64,000 nt of DNA from Neoehrlichia mikurensis (GCF_019186785.1 NZ_CP066557.1:124001-188000), one strand, 5' to 3'. Positions 29,994-41,962 are shown, counted from the stretch's first letter. Numbers and translations are program-made. Notes: generated by a model from the letters alone, not told the origin.

Positions 29994-32474
29994 CTATTCT
30001 GTTATAATGTTCACTACTTTATTAGGAATGATATAAATATCTTTTACTTCTTTATTAGTTATTTTATATTTAACTACATCAAGAGACATATTTTTTAACA
30101 TTTCATTATCTACATTAGAAGCAACTACTAGTGTTTTACAAAATTTTCCATTTACCTGAACAACAATTGTTACATTATTACTTATCAATAGCTTCATATT
30201 AACATTAGGCCAACTTTTATTACACAACATACCATCTCCTCCTATTAACTCCCATAATTTTTCTGCAATATGTGGAATAAACGGCTCTACTATCCTGAGT
30301 AAAATAAACACTCCTTCATTTATGACTGAATAAGAAATAGTTTGCTGCTCTATCATATTAAAAATTATATTTGTCATTTCTCGAAACTTTGCAATCACAC
30401 AATTTAGTCGATAATATTGCAAATCACTATTAACACCATCAAGTATTCTATGTATATGAGAAAGATACTCTAACTCATGATTACTAATCTCACTATTATC
30501 AAATTTAGTATTAATTTTATCATTAGTACTTATAATATCCCATAAACGATTAATATATTTCCAACTACCTTTTACTCCATCATTTGACCAATCAACATCA
30601 CGATCAATAGGCGTATCAGATAATATAAAAAGTCGAACTGTATCTGCACCATATTTTTTGATAATCTTAGTAGGATCAATAACATTTTTCTTAGATTTAC
30701 TCATTTTCTGTGATCTTCCAGTAAAAACATATTCCCCTTTACGCATCATTTCTTTGGCTTCATCAGGAAATAAATAATTACCATTTTTATCTTGGTAAGT
30801 AACATGACATACCATGCCTTGTGTAATTAAAGTAGAAAATGGTTCATTAACACTAAAATACCCACATTGAGTCAGTATTTTACAAAAAAATCTTGAATAT
30901 AATAAATGTAAAATTGCATGTTCTATTCCACCTATATAACAATTTACTGGTAAAATTCTATTACATGCTTCTTTATCTATTGCGTTATTCATTCCACAAA
31001 ATGCAGCAAAATACCAAGAAGATTCAAAAAAAGTATCAAAGGTATCTGTCTCACGTTCAGCATCTGCCCCACAAATATGGCATTTAACATATTTCCAAGT
31101 AGGATGATTAGCTATAGGATTTCCCATTTCACTAAAATCTATATTTTCTGGCAATACAATTGGTAGATCTTTTTTATCTACTGGAACAATACCACAATGA
31201 TTACAGTATATAACAGGGATAGGACATCCCCAATAACGTTGTCTAGATATTCCCCAATCATGTAACTTATAATTTACTGTACGTTTGCATTTATTCATTA
31301 ACTCAAGTTTTGCAATAATGCTTTCTTTTGCATCATTAACTACCATTCCATTTAAAAAATCAGAATTACCTAAAATTCCATCTCCTATATAAGCTTTTTT
31401 CTGAATATCAATATCATTACAACTAGGAAAAATAACTTGAATAATTGGCAAATTATACTTTACAGCAAATTCAAAGTCTCTTTGATCATGAGCTGGACAT
31501 CCAAATATCGCTCCAGTACCATAATCTGATAATACAAAATTAACAACATAAATAGGTAATAATTTATCTAACAAAGGATGTTTAACTAGTAATCCTGTAT
31601 TAATCCCTACTTTTTCATCTTTATCTAAAGTTCTACATGACAATTGAGTAATACTTCTTATATCTTCTACAACATTTAAATCTTGTATCAAATCTAAAAC
31701 AGAATGATCAACCGACACTGCACAAAATGATGCCCCAAATAACATATGTGGCTTTGTAGTAAAAATTTCTAAATTTCTATTATAACCTACTATATCAAAA
31801 TCTATTACTACACCTTCAGATTTACCAATCCATTGTTCTTGCATTAACTTGACTTTTTCTGGCCATTCCTTCAATTTTGTAAGGTCATTTAACAATTCTT
31901 CTGCAAAATCAGTAATTTTTAAAAACCACTGTGATAATTTACGCTTTTCAACTAACGCTCCAGATCTCCATCCTCTACCTTCTATAACCTGTTCATTGGC
32001 TAAAGTAGTTTGATCTACAGGATCCCAATTAACCCATGACTCTTTACGATAAGCTAACCCAGAATGTAAAAAGTCAAGAAAAAATTCTTGCTCATACCTA
32101 TAATACTCTTGATGATGTGTTGATAATTCCTTTTCCCAATTATAAGATAACCCTATAGACTTAAGTTGTACTCGCATATTATCAATATTATTTTCAGTCC
32201 ATTCTCTAGGGTGAATACCATAAGAAAGAGCTGCATTTTCCGCTGGCAATCCAAATGCATCCCATCCTATAGGATGCAAAACATTAAACCCACAAGCACG
32301 CTTATATCTAGCAATAACATCACCAATCACATAATTACGTAAATGTCCCATATGTATATTACCAGAAGGATAAGGAAACATTTCTAACACATAATAATCA
32401 ATTTCCTGATTTTTAATTTTAAAATTCCATTTATTCTGAATTTCTTTTTCAGTTAGCTCAAAATCATAATTCAT
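29994..32474 (-). CDS. leuS: Leucyl-tRNA synthetase
   Basis: Charges tRNA-Leu; class I synthetase with editing domain. 826 residues. HIGH motif as HMGH at 41-44 in FPYPSGNIHMGH; the editing (CP1) domain includes EIFTTKPHMLFGASF (usually TTRPDT; here TTKPHM) and GTGAIFGCPAHDQRD; zinc-type CNHCG and CHICG pairs; KMSKS in GRSQKMSKSKKNV. A piece of its C-terminal part (30280-30360) reappears at 56905-57010. Note the altered TTRPDT-like motif in the editing site. Confidence 0.97.
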   Translation of the reverse strand: MNYDFELTEKEIQNKWNFKIKNQEIDYYVLEMFPYPSGNIHMGHLRNYVIGDVIARYKRACGFNVLHPIGWDAFGLPAENAALSYGIHPREWTENNIDNMRVQLKSIGLSYNWEKELSTHHQEYYRYEQEFFLDFLHSGLAYRKESWVNWDPVDQTTLANEQVIEGRGWRSGALVEKRKLSQWFLKITDFAEELLNDLTKLKEWPEKVKLMQEQWIGKSEGVVIDFDIVGYNRNLEIFTTKPHMLFGASFCAVSVDHSVLDLIQDLNVVEDIRSITQLSCRTLDKDEKVGINTGLLVKHPLLDKLLPIYVVNFVLSDYGTGAIFGCPAHDQRDFEFAVKYNLPIIQVIFPSCNDIDIQKKAYIGDGILGNSDFLNGMVVNDAKESIIAKLELMNKCKRTVNYKLHDWGISRQRYWGCPIPVIYCNHCGIVPVDKKDLPIVLPENIDFSEMGNPIANHPTWKYVKCHICGADAERETDTFDTFFESSWYFAAFCGMNNAIDKEACNRILPVNCYIGGIEHAILHLLYSRFFCKILTQCGYFSVNEPFSTLITQGMVCHVTYQDKNGNYLFPDEAKEMMRKGEYVFTGRSQKMSKSKKNVIDPTKIIKKYGADTVRLFILSDTPIDRDVDWSNDGVKGSWKYINRLWDIISTNDKINTKFDNSEISNHELEYLSHIHRILDGVNSDLQYYRLNCVIAKFREMTNIIFNMIEQQTISYSVINEGVFILLRIVEPFIPHIAEKLWELIGGDGMLCNKSWPNVNMKLLISNNVTIVVQVNGKFCKTLVVASNVDNEMLKNMSLDVVKYKITNKEVKDIYIIPNKVVNIITE

Positions 32475-32903
32475 TATTAATCTCGTATAAATTTTATACC
32501 TTATTGTACATCCATAACATAATCACTACTAAATATTCACCATGTAATACATAATAATTATGTTACTTATAAAAAACATATTTAAAAAAAATAAAAAAAT
32601 TTATTTAACATTACATAACCATATATTATAACAAAATTCCTTCATCAATATTCATAAAAAATATTTCTAATGTAACTAGAAAGATATACTAATATCATAA
32701 GATATAATATATTTTCTTTCATATTTATTAAATTATTAATATAATGAATATAAAAATATATCTATTCTATAAAAATTATACATATATATTTTATATATAT
32801 AAATAATAAGCTTATTTTATATAAAGTAATTTAATACTATTTTTTAATAGCATAATAAAAAATATGAATTTTCTAATTATTTTTATTAAATGAGGAATTA
32901 TAT
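32475..32903. other. Divergent intergenic region leuS / XRE regulator
   Basis: 429 bp, extremely AT-rich, including long atata runs near 32760-32815. It must hold promoters for both directions, but none stands out from the background. No gene fragment recognised. Confidence 0.45.
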
Positions 32904-33224
32904 ATGAAAAACAACGAACATAATGGACAAAAAATTAAGTTTCAAATATTAAATATCATAAAAGAAATAATACAACTCAATCATTGGAATCAAATGACTG
33001 CTGCAAAAATTTTAGGCGTAGATCAACCAAAAATTTCTCAGATTATTAACGGTAAAACAGCAGGATTTTCATTAGAAAGACTGCTAACTTTTTTATTAAA
33101 ACTAAATTGTAAAATTGATTTATCAATATCGACTCAAAATAATTCAGGATTAATTCATGAGAATCAATCAAAAGATAACTTAGATTACATAAATTTAATA
33201 ATACTGCCACAGGAAAATCTTTGA
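32904..33224 (+). CDS. Small XRE-type helix-turn-helix regulator, no partner toxin
   Basis: 106 residues. The HTH is clear: WNQMTAAKILGVDQPKISQI forms helices 2 and 3, followed by NGKTAGFSLERLLTFLLKL, as in HigA-like/HTH_37 proteins. These are often antitoxins, but no toxin gene flanks it: leuS is divergent and rpoZ follows. Small solitary XRE regulators of this size in Anaplasmataceae (EcxR in E. chaffeensis, ApxR in A. phagocytophilum) control type IV secretion or surface protein genes; I cannot confirm that this is the same one. Ribosome binding site GAGGA before the ATG. Confidence 0.85.
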   Translation: MKNNEHNGQKIKFQILNIIKEIIQLNHWNQMTAAKILGVDQPKISQIINGKTAGFSLERLLTFLLKLNCKIDLSISTQNNSGLIHENQSKDNLDYINLIILPQENL

Positions 33225-33240
33225 AATAAAAAAGAGCATA

Positions 33241-33268
33241 TTGCATAATTTTATTAAAACGATATAAT
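33241..33268 (+). promoter_or_regulatory. Predicted sigma-70 promoter of rpoZ
   Basis: -35 TTGCAT (33241-33246), 16-bp spacer, -10 TATAAT (33263-33268), 29 bp before the rpoZ ATG and right after the XRE gene stop. A perfect -10, so rpoZ is probably transcribed on its own. Confidence 0.5.
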
Positions 33269-33297
33269 TGCCTATATAAACTTATAATATTTTAACC

Positions 33298-33675
33298 ATG
33301 AAAAAAACTACAATTGAAGACTGCTCTTATCATTCCAATAATCGCTTTAAATTAGTCATATTAGCAAGTCAAAGAGCACATGAATTAAGTTCAGGATCTC
33401 ATTCAATAACAGATTATCAAAGTAGCAAGAATACCGTTATTGCTTTACATGAAATAACAGAACAAAAGTTAAATATTAATTCTCTTTTTAATTTAGCAGT
33501 ACAAAGATGTAAAAAATACCTAGAGGGCTTTATCACTACTGATAATGTTTTACATAATAGTAAGCAAGATATTAACATCTTTAATAATAAATCTAGTAAT
33601 CAGCGTAATATTGAATCCAACTTTATAAGCCAGGATCAATTTTTATCAGGCAAAAACAATAATTTAAATAGCTAA
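33298..33675 (+). CDS. rpoZ: DNA-directed RNA polymerase omega subunit
   Basis: Small RNA polymerase subunit that aids beta' folding. 125 residues. The N-terminal half has the omega pattern: TIEDC, NRFKLVILASQRAHELSSG, then KNTVIALHEI. The C-terminal half is Asn/Ser-rich and not conserved. The start, MKKTTIEDC, resembles the usual MARxTVEDC. It follows the XRE regulator and precedes the Smr protein gene by 54 bp. Confidence 0.9.
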   Translation: MKKTTIEDCSYHSNNRFKLVILASQRAHELSSGSHSITDYQSSKNTVIALHEITEQKLNINSLFNLAVQRCKKYLEGFITTDNVLHNSKQDINIFNNKSSNQRNIESNFISQDQFLSGKNNNLNS

Positions 33676-33729
33676 TAAGGAATTCATGGATACTAAAATT
33701 TTATGTTATTATTTTAATTAAAAAGTGCT

Positions 33730-34365
33730 ATGATAAATAATCAGCAGGACACCTCATGGCAGAGTATAATAAGTGATACACGTCCCTCAGTAAGTAAAAA
33801 AATACAGTATCAAAAACACAATAGCAATACTCCTAATATTATTCAGAAAGAATATTTTAGCAAAAGTTTTAAAAAAGATACTATATTACTAAACACCAAC
33901 AAATCATCACATGAAAGATTAACAACATACCCACATAAAGCAATATTACCGTATTATTACTGCAATAATGAACCACGCATCAATGTTCAAGAAAAAAATT
34001 ACAATATAGAATCCGGCACTTTTAACAGTATCAGTAATAGTACAAAGGTAAAAATAGATCAAGGTAAATATCATATAGATAGTATACTTGATTTGCATGG
34101 TTATACTCATGATGAAGCATATTACCAATTATTAAATTGTATTACAAAAAATTACGATTTAGGTAATAAATGTTTACTTGTGATAACTGGATGGGGAAGT
34201 AAATTCTCTGGTCATAATAGCATTAGAAACAGTTTACATAAGTGGCTACAAAATGATAAAATAGCTAATTTAATGTTATATTACAAGCAAGCTATTGCTG
34301 CTCATGGAGGCAAGGGAGCGTTTTATTTATTACTTAAGACTAAAGATAAATACTCTCGTTACTAA
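33730..34365 (+). CDS. Smr-domain protein (putative endonuclease)
   Basis: 211 residues. Residues 1-110 are polar and look disordered; the C-terminal 90 residues are an Smr domain: ILDLHGYTHDEAYYQLL carries the LDLHG motif, and LLVITGWGSKFSGHNSIRNS the TGxG motif, ending with AAHGGKGAFYLLLK. Smr domains nick DNA or RNA and are found in MutS2 and in stand-alone proteins such as this. The specific substrate is unknown. Downstream lie the inverted thiC piece and thiC. Confidence 0.88.
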   Translation: MINNQQDTSWQSIISDTRPSVSKKIQYQKHNSNTPNIIQKEYFSKSFKKDTILLNTNKSSHERLTTYPHKAILPYYYCNNEPRINVQEKNYNIESGTFNSISNSTKVKIDQGKYHIDSILDLHGYTHDEAYYQLLNCITKNYDLGNKCLLVITGWGSKFSGHNSIRNSLHKWLQNDKIANLMLYYKQAIAAHGGKGAFYLLLKTKDKYSRY

Positions 34366-34491
34366 ATAAGCTATAATTTATAAGAACACATATGTAAAAT
34401 AAAACATCATAAATAGTCTTAATTTATGTAAGGATTACAAAAATCTAAGTTATAATTTTCTTTATATCATGCTAATTTTATATATTTATCA

Positions 34492-34629
<138 letters not shown>

Positions 34630-34688
34630 TTATATCTTAGCATATCAAACTAGATATTTATAGAAGTATTCTGTATAATACTATTTAA

Positions 34689-36365
<1,677 letters not shown>

Positions 36366-37613
36366 GTACTAAGTGAGTATTTAACATGAAATGACGAGCT
36401 ACTTATTATAGCAATTACTGAATAAAGATTTACAATCGCAACAAAAAGCCAAAAGTTGCCTAATTTTTTAAACTAGAAACCAAGATTTCCTTTGTATAAC
36501 ACATATTAACAAGTAACTAAATAGTCAATTCAATATTATAATATAAGATACATGATATCATATGACATAACTATTCATACATTTTTACATAAAAATAACT
36601 TTTAACATAGTACTTCATTCATATAATTAAATGCCTTCCACTTATAATAAAAATCCACTTAAATAACCACTAGAACTTATAAAAATAACTCAAAACATTA
36701 TATGTTACAAGTAGTAACAGTATTTCTTTTAATGTATAACTTAGCATATCAATATACCAAATTTGTACTTTTTATAATAAAAATATAAAATAACCCTGTA
36801 GATAACTCCATCCAACAATAGCATATGTACTATTTATACAGCAATACAACCTAAATTTCATTATTTTCTAACTAAAGTATCAGAGTTATTATTTTAAAAA
36901 AAATACATTACATTTCTTAATTAGCTTATCTTCAAATTATGTGCTTATAAATATTATACTTTTATACAATAATCATATTATATATTTTCAATACTATACA
37001 AAAAACATGAAATCTTCAAATCATACATAATATACAATATGTCTTACTTGCATCTCTAAGCATAACATTCTTATACACATTACATTTCTTACTAAAGACC
37101 TTATTATAATGTATTAAATACAAAAAACATGCTTTTTCGTACCCTACACTTACCTACCTTACTTTCTAAGTACAACTGTTACAATATAAACCTTTATCAT
37201 GTTTATTAACATGATATATCTTCATAATCTTAACTCACAATATTGCATTGAACCTATATTTTAAAAATTACTACAAGGATTTATTACATAATAAAATATA
37301 TAATTCCATTACACATTTTTCAACAATTACTATATATATAAACCTCAATTTATATAACTCTTATTAATTTCTCTTCCTGCTATATCTATTTCTGATTACA
37401 CAAAACACTAAATAAAAAAATGATTTAACATTATAAGCAAATAATTTTTTATAATCTTTCTTTTCATGAAAATGTTTTTTACATCATTCTAAGTAATAAT
37501 AGCATTATCTTCTATCAAAAGCCTACTTTACCTAAAAATTTCAGTAAGCAATATAATACACGTTATATAAAATTATTAAAATGTAACTATATTATAAACC
37601 AAACATAAGTATA
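36366..37613. other. Long non-coding gap between convergent thiC and coaE
   Basis: 1,248 bp with no gene. A perfect 9-bp hairpin, tatcatgtt / aacatgata with a 4-base loop (37195-37216), is the only clear structure; it has no T-run. I recognised no tRNA, small RNA or gene fragment, but with so much room an unrecognised decayed gene is likely. Confidence 0.5.
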
Positions 37614-38201
37614 CTAAGTAACATAATGCAATATCCTTAAAATTTTGCTGAATATACCTTTTCTACCTAATCCTGAATTAATACTAAAATGAGATTTTTT
37701 TTCTCTCGTACATTCAGAGATTTGAAGTTCATGTATAAATTTAAGCTGTTTCTCAGGTATATGTCTACTGTTTAACCGTTGTTTACGTATAAAATCACTG
37801 GCATATATATATATAATAAAATCACAATAATAATGAAATTTAGCTTCTATTAATAACGGTATATCAAGCACTAAATATTTAGAAATTCTATGTCTATTAT
37901 GCAAGAACAAAAATTCTTGCTGCTTACGTAAAACTATTGAATGTATCATTTGCTGAAATGTTTTCCATACATCACTATAACAATAAAAATGCTTAGCAAG
38001 TACTTTTCTGTTAACCATACCATTCTGTACAGAATCTGGAAAGCACTTCTTCACAAAATCCACCACTTGATTATCATATTCGTATAAATGATGAACTACT
38101 TTATCAGCATCAAATATTTTAGCATTAACAAGTTGTGCAAAACAATTCGCAACTAAACTTTTCCCAGAACCTATACCACCAGTTAATCCAAAAACTACCA
38201 T
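37614..38201 (-). CDS. coaE: Dephospho-CoA kinase
   Basis: Last step of coenzyme A synthesis. 195 residues. The P-loop GLTGGIGSGKS occupies residues 5-15; KIFDADKVVHHLY is the substrate-binding DAD block, and YLVLDIPLLIEA the core strand with DIPLL. The C-terminus (FSINSGLGRKGIF) is less typical. Part of the gene (about 38030-38130) reappears decayed at 1050-1142. Confidence 0.94.
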   Translation of the reverse strand: MVVFGLTGGIGSGKSLVANCFAQLVNAKIFDADKVVHHLYEYDNQVVDFVKKCFPDSVQNGMVNRKVLAKHFYCYSDVWKTFQQMIHSIVLRKQQEFLFLHNRHRISKYLVLDIPLLIEAKFHYYCDFIIYIYASDFIRKQRLNSRHIPEKQLKFIHELQISECTREKKSHFSINSGLGRKGIFSKILRILHYVT

Positions 38202-38936
38202 TTTTTCTCAATAATCTTATAACACTTATACCCTTATTAATAGCATTTATAAAATAATATTAACACCTAAATAATACAACCAACTAACCTGTTCACCATT
38301 TACTAAAACAAAACTTTTTATTTTTTCATACACCCACAAATATTTTTAACAAAAACACCTACATAATTATCAAACTACGTACTATATAAGCATTAATATA
38401 TAGAAACTAAAATTACATATAATGTAATTAATCAAACTAGTATTCTATAGTAATAAGTTTATATTATAAAAACAAAACTTTTCATTATCTAACTAAGACT
38501 ACAATTACATAAACAACGTTATTACTAAAAAATTGTCTTACATCTAAAAAGATAATACCTTACTTTTTAAGTAAAAGTATATTGAAAACATTTATTAAAA
38601 TCTTGAATTTATTATTACTTGACACTAATAATATTTCCATGCTCGTTTTACTTTTTATTAGCTAATTATAGCATTGCATTAACTTTTAATGTTCTGGAGG
38701 TTCTGGATATATATCTGTTATATCAAATATTGCTCCTAAATTAGGCTCTAAAATGCAACAATGCTTTACTTAATTACCCTTTTTGTTCACAACTTAAGAT
38801 CATTAGTTTAGATAATGACTCTAAAGTATTCTTTAGTATAATTTACAACTTTATGATATACTACCTACTTTATATATATCAATCATTTGCTAACACAAAA
38901 TATGTATGTAATTAAAAAAATTTCTACATTTTCTAT
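38202..38936. other. Divergent gap coaE/tsaC with a dapA fragment
   Basis: 735 bp. The segment 38690-38776 is a dapA remnant (listed separately). The rest is AT-rich, without convincing frames. It must contain promoters for coaE and tsaC. Confidence 0.5.
38690..38776 (+). pseudogene. Fragment of dapA (4-hydroxy-tetrahydrodipicolinate synthase)
   Basis: The + strand reads CSGGSGYISVISNIAPKLGS, then KMQQCFT and a stop. GGxGxISVxSNIAPKL is a diagnostic block of DapA, near its C-terminal third. The frame is closed by a stop before and after, and no other DapA motif is near, so this is a small piece of a gene whose complete copy must be outside the window. GC content and codon quality are visibly higher than in the surrounding spacer. 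Confidence 0.7.
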
Positions 38937-39524
38937 ATGATACTACAAGTTGTCAGCTTATTAAAAAAAAATGAAATAGTTTGCTTTCCAACAGAAACAG
39001 TATATGCCTTAGCATGTTCTGCAAAAAATGATTTTGTAATTAGTAAAATATATTCTATTAAAAATCGCCCTATCACTAAACAAATGTCACTATTAATGAA
39101 GGACATTAACCAAGTAAGCATGTTTTCACATCTTAAAGAACAAGATTTAAAAATTATACAACATCTTCCTAAAGGTAAAATAACATTTGTCCTACCACTA
39201 CATAATCGCCACTACTTACCAAAAAAATTTTTTAAAGACACTATAGGAATTAGAATATCAGATCATCCTACAGCTTCAAAAATATTACATTTATTCAAAA
39301 GCCCTATTATCGCAACAAGCGTTAACATAACTGGCTCATGTAGCACATCAAAAGCAAGTAATATTCCGGATATAATTAAAAAAAATATTTCAATAATCAT
39401 AAAAGATGATACGCTAGTAAGCGGTATAGAGTCAACTGTCATTGATCTAATGTCATACAAAATATTACGATCAGGAATTGTCCCAGACAAAGAAATCTAT
39501 AATATATTTCAAAATATACTATAA
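38937..39524 (+). CDS. tsaC: Threonylcarbamoyl-AMP synthase (TsaC/YrdC family)
   Basis: First step in making the t6A modification of ANN-decoding tRNAs. 195 residues. Conserved YrdC blocks: IVCFPTETVYALACSA, the KNRPITKQMSLL basic motif, PKGKITFVLP, IGIRISDHPTA, IIATSVNITG and GIESTVIDL. Length is that of the short, single-domain TsaC form. It ends 2 bp before holB, so the two are cotranslated. Confidence 0.93.
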   Translation: MILQVVSLLKKNEIVCFPTETVYALACSAKNDFVISKIYSIKNRPITKQMSLLMKDINQVSMFSHLKEQDLKIIQHLPKGKITFVLPLHNRHYLPKKFFKDTIGIRISDHPTASKILHLFKSPIIATSVNITGSCSTSKASNIPDIIKKNISIIIKDDTLVSGIESTVIDLMSYKILRSGIVPDKEIYNIFQNIL

Positions 39525-39526
39525 AT

Positions 39527-40411
39527 ATGAAAAATATCATAGGACATGAAACAGTAAAAAAAATTCTTATTAGTAATACCAACGTTAATTCATGGTTAAT
39601 ACATGGTAAAAGAGGTATAGGTAAAGCAACTTTATCGTATGCCTTTACAAAATACTTGACACAACATGATAACTTAGAAACACATCCAGATGTTATGGTT
39701 ATTAATACAGATAATGAAGAACTTATAGGAATAGATGTAATAAGAAAAATGAAGCAATTTTTAAACTTTAGTTCAATAATATCTAATTATAAAGTAGCAA
39801 TTATTGATAGTATTGATAATTTAACTATTAATGCCATGAATGCTATGCTTAAAGTTTTAGAAGAACCTTCAGATAATTCAATCATTATACTTATCAGTCA
39901 TAATATATATAATATTCCAATAACTATAAGGTCTCGTTGCTTTGTAATACATTTACATGATTTAAGTTATGACGAAACAAAGCAGGTTATCAGTATTAAT
40001 TTTCCAAATATACAGCTTACTAATGAAATTGCCTACTTGTATTTAGGAACTCCTGGAATGATTACAGATAATATTGATGACGAAGTAACCTTATATTACA
40101 ATCTCATAGAAATAATAAATCATAGAGATTTAAAATCTATAAATGATGTTATTAACACAACAGTACCTCTATACAAAATAGAGCGCATATTACTTACTAC
40201 AATTTCAGAAATAATAAAAAAAGCCGTAGGTATTACAACTAAATTCAATACCCAATTTGTAAATTGTTTTACTCAACAAAATATCAACTCTCTACTTAAC
40301 GGATATTCAAAGATACAAAATATAATATCTACATCAAAAAATATTTACTTAGAAAAAAAAGCAACTATGATCAATATTGTTGACACTATAATGCATATAA
40401 CATCATATTAA
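39527..40411 (+). CDS. holB: DNA polymerase III delta' subunit
   Basis: Clamp-loader subunit. 294 residues. Walker A-like HGKRGIGKATL at 26-36; YKVAIIDSIDNLTINAMNAM is the Walker B/DEAD-like region, NAMLKVLEEPSDNSIIILIS is the typical delta' block, and TIRSRCF is the SRC motif. Shorter than the E. coli protein (334), with a weak C-terminal domain. Two bases after tsaC. Confidence 0.9.
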   Translation: MKNIIGHETVKKILISNTNVNSWLIHGKRGIGKATLSYAFTKYLTQHDNLETHPDVMVINTDNEELIGIDVIRKMKQFLNFSSIISNYKVAIIDSIDNLTINAMNAMLKVLEEPSDNSIIILISHNIYNIPITIRSRCFVIHLHDLSYDETKQVISINFPNIQLTNEIAYLYLGTPGMITDNIDDEVTLYYNLIEIINHRDLKSINDVINTTVPLYKIERILLTTISEIIKKAVGITTKFNTQFVNCFTQQNINSLLNGYSKIQNIISTSKNIYLEKKATMINIVDTIMHITSY

Positions 40412-40800
40412 ACTTATTATTTTATATATATAAAAGTCTTTACTCATTATCTTTCGTAAAAAAAATATCTAGACAAAGTAAAATAACAACTTACATTTAA
40501 CATTATCCAATGTCACTAATTACAAAATATTATATATTACCTCCTTATATATTATTATGATTTTTTTTATAAACATTACACTTTCTACTAAATAGGCATT
40601 TAATCATAAAAAAATAAAGTATTGTATTATGCATAACAAATTAAATATTTAATATTTTTTACATCAAATTAGCGTATTTAGCTCAAAAAAACACTACTTT
40701 TAATAATGCTTTAAATAATAACAACAAATTTAGTTGACTATATACACTAACTTAATATCCTAGGTCTATATTTACTTATATCAAAGTAGGAGTTTTATCT
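40412..40800. other. Non-coding gap before the HU/IHF gene
   Basis: 389 bp; contains the predicted promoter for the HU-like gene at 40734-40761. No other feature seen. Confidence 0.5.
40734..40761 (+). promoter_or_regulatory. Predicted promoter of the HU/IHF-like gene
   Basis: -35 TTGACT (40734-40739), 16-bp spacer, -10 TATCCT (40756-40761), 39 bp before the ATG. The ribosome binding site AGGAG is well placed (about 40787-40791). Confidence 0.4.
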
Positions 40801-41076
40801 ATGAGCAAAGAGATGATAGTTAGAGCATTGATGTTAGGTCTAAATTTAACAAAAAAAGACTCAAGTAATGCTTATGATATTGTCATGTCAACAATAAAGA
40901 GTACGCTAGAGACAAGTCAGTCTATTCGCTTACATAATGTTGGTACATTGCACGTCATTCAGTGTGCAGAAAAAAAATATCACAATCCAAAAACTGGAGA
41001 TTTAGAAACACTTCCACCAAAGAAAAGAGTAAGATTTAGATCTAGCAAAAAGCTACTAAATATAATAAATAGTTGA
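40801..41076 (+). CDS. HU/IHF-family DNA-binding protein
   Basis: A 91-residue histone-like protein. The HU/IHF fold is visible as the N-terminal helical pair (MIVRALMLGLNLTKKD, IVMSTIKSTLETSQSIRLHN), VGTLHVIQCAEKKYHNPKTG with the NP(K)TG tip of the beta arm that inserts into the DNA minor groove, and a final helix. It bends DNA and may act in replication or transcription. It could be the HU or one of the IHF subunits; the family pattern alone does not decide. Convergent with pdxJ, only 17 bp apart. Confidence 0.92.
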   Translation: MSKEMIVRALMLGLNLTKKDSSNAYDIVMSTIKSTLETSQSIRLHNVGTLHVIQCAEKKYHNPKTGDLETLPPKKRVRFRSSKKLLNIINS

Positions 41077-41093
41077 TAAAATAAGTTTTTACA

Positions 41094-41804
41094 TTAGCAC
41101 GTAATGACTTTTTTCATCTTCTGAACTGAATACCCAATGCCATGTATAATAGATTCAGAAATTAAAAAGTGCCCTATATTAAGAGCTGATATATATGGTA
41201 TTTTAGCTATTATAGCAGCACTTTTATAATTTAATCCATGGCCTGCATGGCATTCTATGCCTTGAGTATAACTATAGTAGGCAGCTTGTTCTATCTGGTG
41301 TAGACTTCTTGACGTCATATTATTACAATATAGACCAGTATGTAATTCTATAGTACGTACAGAAAGTTTTTTTGCATAGTTGATTTGCTCTATTTCAGGC
41401 TCAATAAAAAGAGTAACTTGTATATTAATTGCATGTAATTTACAAATCATAGGTTCTATAATGTGATACATTTCTTTAAGATTTATTCCACCTTCTGTTG
41501 TCATTTCTTTTCTATTTTCAGGAACTAAACATACAGATTGTGGATGCACTAATTCTGCTATTTTTAACATTTCATCAGTTGCTGCAATTTCTAAATTTAA
41601 GGGAGCATTTAAGTTATTCTTTAATTTAAAAACATCTTGATCATTTATATGTCTACGATCTTCTCTTAAATGAATAGTTATAAAATCTGCTCCATGCTTT
41701 ATAGCTAAATTTGCGACTTCTAAAACATCAGGATAAGTAGTGTTTCTAGTATTACGTAAAGTTGCTACGTGATCAACATTAACTCCTAAAATAATATCTT
41801 TCAT
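41094..41804 (-). CDS. pdxJ: Pyridoxine 5'-phosphate synthase
   Basis: Condenses 1-deoxyxylulose 5-phosphate with 3-amino-2-oxopropyl phosphate in vitamin B6 synthesis. 236 residues, TIM barrel. Family blocks: GVNVDHVATLRNTRNT at the N-terminus, DFITIHLREDRRHI, LNLEIAATDEM, SVCLVPENRKEMTTEGG, LFIEPE, IELHTG, CHAGHGLNY and LNIGHFLISESI. Start with a ribosome binding site (AGAGGC) on the minus strand. Alone between the HU gene and nadD. Confidence 0.97.
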   Translation of the reverse strand: MKDIILGVNVDHVATLRNTRNTTYPDVLEVANLAIKHGADFITIHLREDRRHINDQDVFKLKNNLNAPLNLEIAATDEMLKIAELVHPQSVCLVPENRKEMTTEGGINLKEMYHIIEPMICKLHAINIQVTLFIEPEIEQINYAKKLSVRTIELHTGLYCNNMTSRSLHQIEQAAYYSYTQGIECHAGHGLNYKSAAIIAKIPYISALNIGHFLISESIIHGIGYSVQKMKKVITC

Positions 41805-41962
41805 AACGCCTCTAATTAATAATTAGTATAATAACTTTATTATTTTCTCTCTTGCTAAGATAAAATTCTTTACTATTCAATACCTAAGTCTTATTTGAGA
41901 AAATAAATAAGCAGTCAACTTTTATAACATAGTAGCAAAAATTATTTCATATATATAGTCTT

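Noticed and set aside
32904-33675. Toxin-antitoxin pair formed by the XRE gene and the next gene
   Set aside because: The next gene is rpoZ, with clear omega-subunit motifs and its own promoter; no toxin-like gene flanks the regulator.
37195-37216. Terminator at the 9-bp hairpin in the thiC-coaE gap
   Set aside because: AT-rich stem, no T-run after it, and more than 400 bp from either gene end.
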